Shown: positions 1 through 8,639 of the stretch, piece by piece
Layout: every line of letters begins with the position of its first letter
Position numbering within the stretch: position 1 is the stretch's first letter
From: Bremia lactucae
Taxonomy: Eukaryota; Oomycota; Peronosporomycetes; Peronosporales; Peronosporaceae
Direction: 5' to 3'
NCBI RefSeq assembly: GCF_004359215.1
Contig: NC_090623.1
Span: 2,225,909-2,254,216 of the forward strand
Length of the DNA: 28,308 nucleotides
Translations under genes and position numbers: made by a program
The notes under the pieces: model-generated
Databases searched by the model: none
Told to the model about the DNA's origin: nothing
Seen by the model: only the letters and a program-made list of their open reading frames with translations

Positions 1-1023
1 TTGAAAGTGACAAATGATTTGTCACTTAAAGCCCTAGTGGACTGCGGAGCGTCGAATAACTTTATTCGTCGCCAGTCACTAGAGGGTAGTAGGCTCAAAT
101 ATATTGAGCGCGACATCCCTCCAACGAGGATGACGGTGCGTCTAGCGACAGGCGCATCGATAACAGTGATGAAACGCGTAGTGAAATTTCACTACACGTT
201 AAGAAATTTACAGTATGATGATGATTTCATCGTACTGGATTTGGATGACAAATTTGATGTCATCCTGGGTTTACCTTGGCTCAGAAAATACGAGCCAAGG
301 ATCAGCTGGCAGCATCGATCCGTAAAGATGCCTGCCACTTGTTCATCAGATGGCCATCTGATGAACGTCTTGGAGCGTCCACAAGCGTGTGGATGTACTA
401 CGAGTGAGTGCGATGGCCTCACTTGTGGTACGGTCGTTAGTACAACCGCACAAGATCACAGTGTGATTACCAATCACAATGTGGAGTCAGCTGCCGGCGG
501 CTGTGTTAATGCACAGGCAGCGCCGAAGGTCCACCACTCGAAAAGGTCGAGTGGATTGAGACATGAATGTACGCTTAGTGGGCGACATTCAAGGAGTATA
601 CCGGTTGCCCAGAAAGGACAACACGATGATCCAAGGTCGAGTAGAGAGTCGACCGTAGTGGACCCGACTGTGATAGCGCAATCACACTCGGAAGACGTTG
701 AGGGAAGAGGTCCCCACGTACTTGAGGAGAAATCCCCTCAAATAGTAGAAGTTACTAGACTTCTAGATCCCGAAGGATTAATCCCTCGGCAGCCTGTGGA
801 TAAATCCCAGGAAGAAACCGAGACATTGAATGTCTTGGTTAATAACGGTTCAAGATTAGGCGCTTATACACTTGATCTGTATGCGCCTCCGAATTTAACT
901 TCGGAGATAACTCAATTACCAACCCTAGAACCTAAGCGGTTCTTGAGAGATCTGCATGGTGGTAAAATCAAGCAGATCTACGTACTCGTCACAGAGGACG
1001 ATTACGTTACCGACATTCGGTAA
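1..1023 (+). pseudogene. Family 1 pol: retropepsin-like protease and long linker
   Basis: The frame is open from the window edge to a TAA at 1021-1023. Residues 14-18 read D-C-G-A-S, the active-site loop of a retropepsin-like aspartic protease, and residues 87-94 read V-I-L-G-L-P-W, the second conserved strand seen in Ty3/Gypsy proteases. After about residue 115 comes a linker of some 225 residues that I do not recognise, rich in Ser, His and charged residues. The next piece of pol (from 1069) is in the same frame, so the TAA looks like a single nonsense change. The true start is upstream, with gag, outside the window. The role would be to cut the Gag-Pol polyprotein. Confidence 0.85.
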
Positions 1024-2120
1024 GCGGTAATTTTTGCAGAGAACGATAGGGTTCTCAGCAGCTCATCGATGGACGAAAGTGTCCTCGACGCGAAGACTCG
1101 GATTGAGAGATATACTACTCAATCCTGGGAGTCACTTAAGCCAAATCTTTTATACGAGAATTTGATTGAATTCAGGGATGTATTCCCTGAAGCAGTTCCG
1201 TGCGAGTTGCCTAAGGATAAAGGTACTCGACATGAGATCGAGCTCAAACCGGGCTCGAAGTACTGTGTCATGAAGCAGTGGCCACTGCCTCGTGAACAAA
1301 TACTTGCGATCGATAAATTCTTTATCGATCTATTAAAAGCGGGAATGTGAGGGAGTCAACCTTCCAACATCGCTCTCCGACCTTCTCTGTGCGAAAGGCC
1401 ACAGGAGGATGGCGGATAGTGCACGCATTCAGTAAACTGAATGCTGCAACGGTACCGGCTCAAACGCCGATACCTAGAAAATACGTAATCATAGATGGTA
1501 TGTCTAAGAGTACCATCTTTTCGTCTATGGATCAAATGGATAGATTTTAATAGATTCTTATGCGTGACGGGACATCGCGAATACAGCAGTGAGCACTCCC
1601 AGTAGGATGCTTTGAGAATGGCTTGTTATGCCACAGGGGCTTAGTAACGCCCCTGCAACATTCAACAGATACGTAACAAATCTGTTGAGACCGGTGCGGG
1701 AATTCGCACCGAGTTATTTTGACGATGTTAGTCCATAGCCGAGCCATGGATGGAAAGACGGACGTGGAATTTAATAAAGCTGACGTTTGTCAGGTTCTTA
1801 CGCTTATGCGAAAGCATAAGTTGCACGCAAATCTCAAGAAGTGTATATTCGCTGCAAGCAAAAGACTACTTCTTGGGTGCATCGTCGGTAATCACGGCGT
1901 GCACCCTGATCCCGAAAAGATCAAGGCAATTACCGACTGGCCAGTTCCAGTCGATGTCAAGGAACTTAGAAACTTTCTTAATTTAGCGGCGTACTTGCAC
2001 AAGTACTCTCGCAATTATGCAGAGATGACAGTTCATCTCTCTCGTCTCTTGAAAAAGACGAGAAATGGTTATGGAACGCTGATTGTCAGCGTTCGTTTGA
2101 AGGTATCAAGCAAAGCTTGA
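1024..2120 (+). pseudogene. Family 1 pol: reverse transcriptase domain, frameshifted
   Basis: From 1069 the translation runs into the RT N-terminus (E-F-R-D-V-F-P-E-A-V-P, then K-Q-W-P-L-P). A TGA at 1348 coincides with a frame shift, and the next frame continues with F-S-V-R-K-A-T-G-G-W-R-I-V-H-A, the fingers/palm segment. After another stop at about 1550 the palm resumes with [14 protein letters not shown], and the catalytic box Y-F-D-D-V is encoded at 1714-1728, with both aspartates intact. The thumb/connection follows at 1719-2040 (N-L-K-K-C-I-F-A, G-C-I-V, N-F-L-N-L-A-A-Y-L). At least three frame breaks and several stops make it non-functional. Confidence 0.9.
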
Positions 2121-2560
2121 TGCAATCGCCCATCTTGGCGATTGCAGATCAAGACAGACCATTCCATGTGGTCTGTGACGCCAGCGATTTCGCAATTGGC
2201 AGTGCGTTAATGCAATAAGATACAGACGGCGCGGAGCGCGTCGTCTGATACCAATAGCGTCAGCTGCAACCAGCTGAACGCAATTACCCAGTGCATAACA
2301 AGGAACTCCTTGCCATGAAATATGTTTTGACTAAATTTAGGGTCTATCTTCTCGGAGATATAGACCGTTCATCGTACATACGGACCATGCGTCATTACGC
2401 AGGCCGTAAATAGCCCACACCTATCGCAAAGAATGGCGAGGTGGCTATCCTTCTACGCGGAGTAAAATTTCTCCGTCATATATAAACCAGGACGGCTTAG
2501 TGTCGTCGCTGATGCGTTATCACGCCAAACCGATTTAGAGCCGGCTGCGCATTCCACCAG
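2068..2560 (+). pseudogene. Family 1 pol: RNase H domain, with stops
   Basis: The translation contains F-H-V-V-C-D-A-S-D-F-A-I-G-S-A-L-M-Q, the first strand and catalytic Asp of the Ty3/Gypsy RNase H. P-V-H-N-K-E-L-L-A follows, with the catalytic Glu, and then a damaged T-D-H-A-S segment. Copy 1c has the same domain nearly clean at 27400-27838, which confirms the reading. Stops occur at about 2218, 2248 and 2257, with a frame change near 2350-2400. The role would be removal of the RNA strand during reverse transcription. Confidence 0.85.
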
Positions 2561-2599
2561 TGAGAATAATTCCACTGTTGTATCACTCATTTCAAGTGT

Positions 2600-3482
2600 T
2601 CCGTCATCAACTTTGTTTGATGACATAAAGAAAGCCTACGAAGAACAAAAGGACATTCTGCGTTAATTGGATATCTGATAAATCCATCCGATTAATCTTC
2701 TAAAGATTTACCGGCTTTTTATCGATCGTCATTCGATTGATACACAGCAACGGCTTATTGTATTTTATAGCCGTTCCCGGCGACATTCCACGTGTCGTCG
2801 TCCCAATTTACAATGATTTGCGCTTGCGCCTCATGTATGAGTGTCACAATGCACCGTCATGTAGGCATCGTGGACGTAAGAAGACACATCTCACAGAAAG
2901 TCGCAATTTTTACTGACTTCGCCAGTATCAGTTCGTGCGCAAATACATTCGTGCTTGCGACGTATGTCAAAGGGTGAAGCCTAGCCCTTCATCTTGTGCG
3001 CCTCTTCAACGACTACCACTTCCGGCAGAGTGTTGGCAGTCCGAATCTATGGACTTTGTCTTCGGATTTCCCGAAGACGATCACAAAAACAATGGAATTC
3101 TTGTTTTTGTAGATAGATTCAGCAAGATGGTGCATCTTGCTGCAGTACCAGAGTCGATCACGTCTCCGGGCTGTGCCCGTGTCTTTATCGACACGGTATT
3201 CAAACTCCATGATTACACCGTAAACTTGTCTCGGATAGAGACAAGTTTACGGCGGAGTTTTGGCAACCGGTTCTCTGAATTCTCGGAACACGGCTGACTA
3301 TGTCAAGTTCTGATCATCCAGAGACAGATGGTCAAACAGAACGCGTAAATCGCGTCCTCGAAGAGATACTTCGAGGTTACGTCCAATCGTATCCGAATTA
3401 GAGCGAGTTTTTACCGTTGGTCAAATTCGCCAACAATAATTCGGTGCATGCGTCTACAACGCATACACAGTTCTTCGTGAAT
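2600..3482 (+). pseudogene. Family 1 pol: integrase, HHCC finger and DDE core, broken
   Basis: The zinc finger is visible as C-H-N-A-P-S-C-R-H followed by R-A-C-D-V-C-Q-R (about 2840-2975). The catalytic core reads S-M-D-F-V-F-G-F-P-E-D (first Asp, about 3050) and F-V-D-R-F-S-K-M-V-H-L-A. The second catalytic motif V-S-D-R-D is present in another frame at about 3227-3241, after a shift near 3210, inside a perfect 15-bp hairpin (3218-3252). The D-G-Q-T-E-R-V-N-R stretch with the catalytic Glu follows at about 3325. All catalytic residues can be read, but in different frames. Confidence 0.88.
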
Positions 3483-4681
3483 GGCTTATGCCATCCACGC
3501 TTACCCACCCTATTAGAGGGATCCTTTAGTTTAAGGGGGGGGTGGACTCGTAAGAGCAAAACCATTTCTGGCTCATGCTCATCACGCGTCGAAGTTAACA
3601 ACGACGCGAGTGATGTCGATGTCGAAGAAATCGACATTGAAGAGAGAATGATCTCAAGGCAGTACGCACAAAGCGTACTGAAAAAGACAAAACAAATGAG
3701 TCAGCAGAAGAATTTATGCTAACTCAAAAATCAATAATCTGATTCGTAAGGATTCCATTGCTAACGTAGTAAACCGTCAGAAACGGAACGCAGACAAACA
3801 TGGAAGAGCAAACGTTCTTTTATTAAAATTAACGACCTAGTACTACTCTCTACGGTAAACTTACCTAAGCGTGTAGTCACTAATGAGGGTAGCAGTAAGC
3901 TACTACCCAAGTTCATTGGGCTTTTCCGTGTACTGCATCGCAGAGGAAACGCGCACACAATAGAATTGCCACGTAGGATGCGAAGTTTTACGTTGGTTGC
4001 TCCGCCCGTACCATCAGTAAGCGGTTTCTTCCGACGACGGATCTGACCACCCTTTTCAAGAATCCCTAGAAGATTCTTGTGGTCACGAACCAGATTCATG
4101 CTGATTTTGGAGATTCTCATGTCGGGTCCGAAGATCCTCGAAACCGCGATGAGCTGACGACAGCTCATCAAGATGAGCGTGATATTTCCGTTCATACTCC
4201 ATCATGCAGTACGCACTCTTCGAACGGTCTTCCAACCGTTCGATATGGTGAGATTGCACCGTCTGCTCTAACGAGCGACGCTTACTGCGCTCGTGGTCAA
4301 GTCCCTCCTCCAATTCATGGAGGAAGTGGTCGATTTTGTCGATCCTCGACATTAGATCTGACATATGGTTCGGATCTAATTTTACCTCCTCCACCACAAC
4401 CATTGGTGGATTCCCACGGTGAACAACATTTCCATGTGATACGTATCCAGAACCACCGTGATGTGAAGGGGCAGCGATCGAATTATCTTGTTCGCTGGCG
4501 TGGTTATCCACTTTCACATGACAGCTGGAATCCTCGTTTCCAGCTAATTGTTGACGTTGAAGGCCTCGTCCGTCAGTATAACGAGACTTATTCGATGGAT
4601 CAGAAGGTCCATCGGAAAACACGCGCCCCTGGCGCTTGTAGATCGATTGCAAAACGTCAATCGCGTCGCGCAACTAGATAG
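3483..4681 (+). pseudogene. Family 1 pol: post-integrase linker and C-terminal chromodomain
   Basis: After the integrase comes a linker with an acidic patch (D-A-S-D-V-D-V-E-E-I-D), K-R-N-A-D-K, and S-S-K-L-L-P-K-F-I-G, the usual lead-in to the chromodomain. From 4079 one frame stays open to 4681. It carries a Pro-rich L-P-P-P-P-Q-P-L-V-D-S-H-G-E, then a chromodomain at about 4436-4600 with Y-L-V-R-W-R-G-Y-P, S-W-N-P-R and V-R-Q-Y. In chromoviruses this domain steers integration to marked chromatin. The family-typical Glu of S-W-E-P-R is Asn here, while copy 1c keeps Glu. Copy 1c lacks the stretch matching 3498-3675. The opposite strand of 4083-4673 is also open. Confidence 0.85.
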
Positions 4682-5625
4682 AGATGTGAGCCCTTCCCCA
4701 GGGCGAGGAAAGGGAATAGACACTTCCTTTTACTCGCTTCGTGTTGTCAACACATCACGTGAGGCAGGACTTCCATGCCTCACGTGACAACCGATGCAAT
4801 TTATACTTTGCACCGAATAAGCTCGTATCTCAAACTTAACGCGATTCGCGTTAAGGTTTTGAAGCCAGGCCTCGCGTCCAATGTCTTTGACGTTGCGAAT
4901 GAACGCGCTCCAGGCTTACATAAGCGAGACTTTATCTCGCTTATTGTTGCCACTATACCATCGATGTCTGAATAAAAGCATTGAGATAAGAATCTTCCTT
5001 AGCGCGCAAGTTCTTCGCGCTGGGATCAAGGCCATGTGGCTTTGTCGCAATGAATAAGGGATATTTATTGTGAGGAGTAGACTCTCCGGACAAGCAATTG
5101 CTAAGCTGTTCGAGCAAAAGCCACAGCTTCTTTTCAGGGGCGAGACGAGACATTTTATTGACTTCACTCCCCTGAGTGGTACCCACTGAAGCAGGGGTAC
5201 CACAAGAACTTTTATTACGATCCCTTACGCCAACGTCATCACCACGCACAGAAATATGTGCGGGTGACGGCACGGGAGACGGCTACTCGGATGAGCCTCC
5301 TCATTCGAAGGCTCATAGTCAGCCGCCTGACGATAATCAGGCGACTGTTCTGTTCTCCCCGAGTCGGCTATTTCGTCCGACCCGCAGTGGTAGTCGACCT
5401 CCAAAGAGGGGTCGCATTCACGTGGTGTATCACCTCGTGCACTCGCAACATTTAAAGTTGCGGGAGAAGATGACACTACGGCAGACGAAACGCCTGCCGC
5501 AAGAGACAATAATGCGTCGCCCTCGGCTGCATGAAGGCAGCCGAAGGCGCCGCACTTTTTGCATACCGCATGGACTTCTTAACCATGCGATAGAATTAAA
5601 AATGATGGTTCCGACCAATCAACAT
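4083..5625 (-). pseudogene. Antisense reading frame of family 1, copy 1a (coiled-coil protein, function unknown)
   Basis: Reading the minus strand from an ATG at 5623-5625, about 75 bases inside the 3' LTR, the translation matches copies 1b and 1c. It begins M-L-I-G-R-N-H-H-F, then an acidic Ser-rich part (S-L-E-V-D-Y, open at 5225-5509), then a segment with S-R-L-A-P-E-K-K and H-G-L-D-P-S-A-K-N (4953-5273). Last is a 196-codon open stretch (4083-4673) with a predicted coiled coil (M-S-R-I-D-K-I-D-H-F-L, then E-R-L-E-D-R-S-K-S-A-Y). Frameshifts and stops separate the pieces. The last part lies opposite the chromodomain. I recognise no domain. It may be a real antisense gene or partly a by-product of the inverted-repeat composition. 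Confidence 0.55.
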
Positions 5626-5690
5626 CGTTATTAATAAAGTGGTCTTATAATGACCACTCTGCCCAATGACAGTCAGAGTGATCGTCGTAT

Positions 5691-5699
5691 AAGGGAGGG
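5691..5699 (+). promoter_or_regulatory. Polypurine tract of copy 1a
   Basis: AAGGGAGGG lies three bases before the LTR start at 5703, where the primer for plus-strand DNA synthesis of an LTR element is expected. Copies 1b (14559-14568) and 1c (minus, 24264-24273) have AAGGGAGGGG at the same place, each followed by TGA and the LTR. Confidence 0.8.
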
Positions 5700-5702
5700 T
5701 GA

Positions 5703-6134
5703 TGTAACGGGGTGTATCGGTATTAACTTTTAAAGGTTGTTAATTAATTTATTATCGAAACGGTAGATAAAATTTGAAGAATATTGCTTAACATGGTAAT
5801 ATTCTAAAAGCTTATGCATTGGTAGATTTAGGCCATTTTATCTACTTTCTCCGCGGTCCAGTCAGCGCTGGACGCGCGCAAAGTGAAAGACCGATAAGGC
5901 TTTTAGTAAATGTTTCGTATTAGTTGAATGTTAAGTTAGCATTAAGTAGATAGACAAAAAAACTTAATTTTATTAATACAATTTTTAATTAACCCTTTTT
6001 AAAGCAAGTGGTATAAAGAGAGTCTTCCTCTGCACGTACTAGCATACGTGAAGTGACGTAAGTCACCACTCGCACTGAGGCAGTGCGAATTGGACTTGTA
6101 CTGAAGCAGTACAAGTCAGCAGTGCCCCAATACA
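5703..6134 (+). repeat. 3' LTR of family 1, copy 1a (LTR A)
   Basis: The repeat starts TGTAACGGGGTGT and ends in a slightly mutated form of CCCCGTTACA (here CCCCAATACA), giving the TG...CA inverted ends of an LTR. It is 432 bp long and matches LTR B (14572-15015, plus), LTR C (8688-9106, minus) and LTR D (23821-24260, minus). A TATAAA at 6011-6016 lies just upstream of the hairpin cluster and may be the core promoter. No target duplication can be tested because the 5' LTR is outside the window. Confidence 0.88.
6033..6117 (+). other. Cluster of four hairpins in the LTR, next to the presumed transcript start
   Basis: Four stem-loops follow one another in 85 bases: 6033-6038/6045-6050 (6 bp), 6053-6057/6062-6066 (5 bp), 6070-6077/6081-6088 (8 bp, loop AGG) and 6093-6103/6107-6117 (11 bp, loop AAG). 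The last is GACTTGTACTG with its exact complement. Most are recognisable in LTRs B, C and D with point changes. They lie downstream of the TATAAA, so they would probably be transcribed in R/U5. Confidence 0.7.
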
Positions 6135-6443
6135 ATACATGTACATCGCGATTAAATATTACGATTAAGCTGCTTTTGTACAGTCATTCTATTTAATTTC
6201 TTTATGTCGATGGCTATAATTCCATAACCGAAAACGGCATCACAACTAAGTCAATGTGGACTTATTCTTGGATTCTAGTGAGTACGATGTGACAAGCCAG
6301 ATTGCCCGAAGTTTTTAAAGGCTTCTTTGGGTCATTGGTATCATTTTAGGATATTAGAGAGAAATAGACGGCCGAAGTTTAGCTCCATGAATAATTAAAC
6401 AAAACAACTGACTTGACTTGAGGCTGTATGAGCCGAAAGTTTT
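6135..6443. other. AT-rich spacer without recognised gene
   Basis: No ORF of note and no repeat shared with the rest of the window was seen between LTR A and LTR E. It is probably flanking or older decayed sequence. Confidence 0.5.
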
Positions 6444-6913
6444 TAAAACGGGGTGTAAAGTTACAAAAATATCATTTCCTACAAGAGTAAGATTATCAAT
6501 TATTTTCTACAAGAGGAAATAAATAAAGAAGAGCAAAATTATTCTCTTTTATCAAAATTGACTCAATAGTTCCAATGCGACCAAATTTGGTAATATTGAT
6601 GCAATAAGACATAAAGCCTGTTGATTAATTAATCTAAGTTTTAGTCAATTTGGCCGGAGAGTACGTCTATTTCGGCCACGCTATACTTACGTACACACCT
6701 TCGCAGGCGCCTAAGCGACCTTACGCAACGAGCTACACGTCTTATTTAAGTGACGTCACGAGAGCGGTAATCCGGATCCACTTGCGCACTTGTGAACTAT
6801 AATCGTATTATCTATACAGCCTATCCAAACCAATCATAAATGTCATACCTATCAAGAGCACAAAGTATACTTAACGGGGATTGATTAACAAAGGGCAACT
6901 TTAGCCCGTAACA
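6444..6913 (+). repeat. LTR of family 2 type (LTR E)
   Basis: The left end (TAAAACGGGGTG) is a mutated form of TGTAACGGGGTG, and the right end reads GCCCGTAACA. The last 150 bases match the end of LTR F (21025-21334) and the reversed LTR piece at 15259-15486. The first 200 bases match the starts of the minus-strand fragments ending at 9503 and 23443, including a shared GGTAATATTGATGCAATAAG. The length is 470 bp. It is followed directly by a gag-like ORF, as LTR F is. Confidence 0.7.
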
Positions 6914-7048
6914 CCATCTTCTACTTTAAGAATGAATTTATTCATTGCAAATTCGTCAAGAAGAGCGAGAATTGCGAGATGCATTAAGCGCCGCTTTAGT
7001 TCTTTCAGTCTACCCTAGCGACCTGTGTGCACATACACCGAGCCAAAC

Positions 7049-8460
7049 ATGCCACCTTAAAGAAGAAAAGCTTGTGGGTCCCTGCAAAGATACCCACTCA
7101 AACACGCACGAAGCGCGCGCGCCGCGTTAAAACGCCGCCGTCGTTCAGTGCCACAATAACAACGCCGACATCTACTGATGCTGTCGTGCTTTTAGCTGGG
7201 CTGAGTATATATCCAAAACCATAACGTCTTATGCCGAGACCATATGTCATAGTGGTTCTGACATCGAGAAGCCTGAGGGTAAGGCTCCGCCAACGACACG
7301 TGAGCGTGCGCAGTCGGCGTCACAAGCCATTCGTATCGAACGTGGCTATGTGACGGGTGGCATATCACCGATGCCCCCTCCATCTAAATAGCCTTGTGTA
7401 AATGGGCCAAGAGTGTCGCTCCGAGAGCGCGCTATTCTACAAGCTCATAATAATTATGGCGTCTATATATCATGGAGGGCTCGAAAGAAATCGCTTGGGA
7501 GTATATTCTCGATCCCGGTCGTGTTGCGTTCATATGAAACGCCTGACCAGTACGAGGCGAAATTCACGCGCCGCATTCATCCCCATTCCGATGCGATGAT
7601 ACAGCGGTCGCAGCGAATTAATGTCGCCTGCTTGCTTGTAAAGAAATCACGGACAGTGCTACACCCCCTGTTTCTTCTCACTTTGCTACTTCTACTAGTC
7701 CATCTGAGACTAGCGAAGAAACCTCAGCTGATGCTCCTTCTCATGGATAGTCATCAAGCCGAGCACATCAATACGTAGGGTATCGATCGGTTCTCAAGAC
7801 TCGAAACTCTTCGGGTAACCTCTCCATTAGACTAGGATCTGATACCTCTGCCTTACGGAGCGATCGGCAAACAACCTTCCAACGAGGAAGCGTTGATTCC
7901 CACCCGCATCTGTCAGTGCAGGCAGCGCCCGATGGGAGTGGTGATTTCGCCTACCTTCTCGCGGCTGCCTTACCCGCGTCCATTCAGTCACAGGCTTTAA
8001 GTGCTGCTGAACGACCCATTAGGGATCTTGAGGGTCAAGTCTTGCGATTGACCTTGGATCTTCATTAAGTTCGCGCGAAGGATCGTCAGGGTTGCGAACG
8101 CTTGAAACTTCGGCTGCACATCGTGGAGAAGTTGATGCTGAGGGACCCGCATTATGCACGTGGCATCACTCGCTCTTTGAGTCCGTTACGTTCTGATGGG
8201 AGGAGAAGCTTGGAGGCAAGTCTTTTGCATTCCTCATCTCCCCCATCTGTTTGATACTCGACCCATGGTCGGTGTCACCATCAGTCTCCTTAGACTGATG
8301 GGGGTATGTCACCTCATTTGGGCCGACATACCGTTTGAGACGACCCACGTAAAAGACGAGGTGTGTCTATATATGCCGCACTTTGAGCGAATTTGTAAAG
8401 AAATTCTTGTCATCACTGCATTTCCTTCGCGTCTTCACTTGGGTCGCTCTACAGAATAAG
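7049..8460 (+). pseudogene. Decayed gag-like ORF behind LTR E (no pol follows)
   Basis: An ATG at 7049, shared with the second copy at 21469, starts M-P-P, followed here by a stop where the other copy reads N-R-G-K-D-Y-E. A basic segment (T-K-R-A-R-R-V-K) comes next. In another frame (7413-7600) is a conserved block with A-H-N-N-Y-G-V-Y-I-S-W-R-A and D-Q-Y-E-A-K-F-T-R-R. A coiled-coil-like piece follows at 7990-8160 (L-S-A-A-E-R-P-I-R-D-L-E-G). Stops and frameshifts are frequent. Relative to the copy at 21469 about 340 bases near 7205 are missing. I call it gag-like from its place after an LTR and its coiled coil; no capsid or zinc knuckle is seen. Confidence 0.5.
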
Positions 8461-8639
8461 AATAAAATACTCCATAATTAAGCTTTCAAATAAATTAAAA
8501 TATATATTGGTCCCCATTCTCATTCTTCATAATCGCAGCGATTTGCCACACCCATGTCGACGGACAATCTACCGCAGAATGTAGACACAGCCTAATTGTT
8601 ATGGGACATCCTTTCCAAGTACTGTTAACAATACTAGTC

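Larger units (their letters stand above)
1..6134 (+). mobile_element. Family 1 Ty3/Gypsy chromodomain LTR retrotransposon, copy 1a (5' end outside window)
   Basis: In order along the plus strand are a retropepsin, reverse transcriptase, RNase H, an HHCC/DDE integrase, a linker, a chromodomain, an antisense reading frame, a polypurine tract and a 3' LTR. The order RT-RNase H-integrase is that of Ty3/Gypsy, and the C-terminal chromodomain is typical of chromoviruses. The 5' LTR and most of gag lie left of the window. Stops and frameshifts break pol in many places, so the copy is dead. Copy 1c (23821-28308, minus strand) is colinear with it and lets the breaks be recognised. The internal sequence is unusually dense in short hairpins. 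Confidence 0.93.

Noticed and set aside
341..366. Long palindromes taken as operator or origin sites
   Set aside because: The palindrome lies in protease-linker coding sequence and is one of dozens of hairpins in this family, so a single regulatory site is not the right explanation.
5176..5634. 152-codon open frame on the plus strand after the chromodomain of copy 1a
   Set aside because: It has no counterpart of similar length in copy 1c, while the opposite strand has a frame shared by three copies. Treated as a shadow.
1..6134. CRISPR-like or tandem repeat array suggested by regularly spaced short repeats
   Set aside because: The spaced units are inverted repeats of differing sequence, with no common direct repeat.
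6914..6935. Primer binding site after LTR E
   Set aside because: The bases after the LTR do not clearly match the 3' end of a tRNA and differ from those after LTR F, so no call was made.
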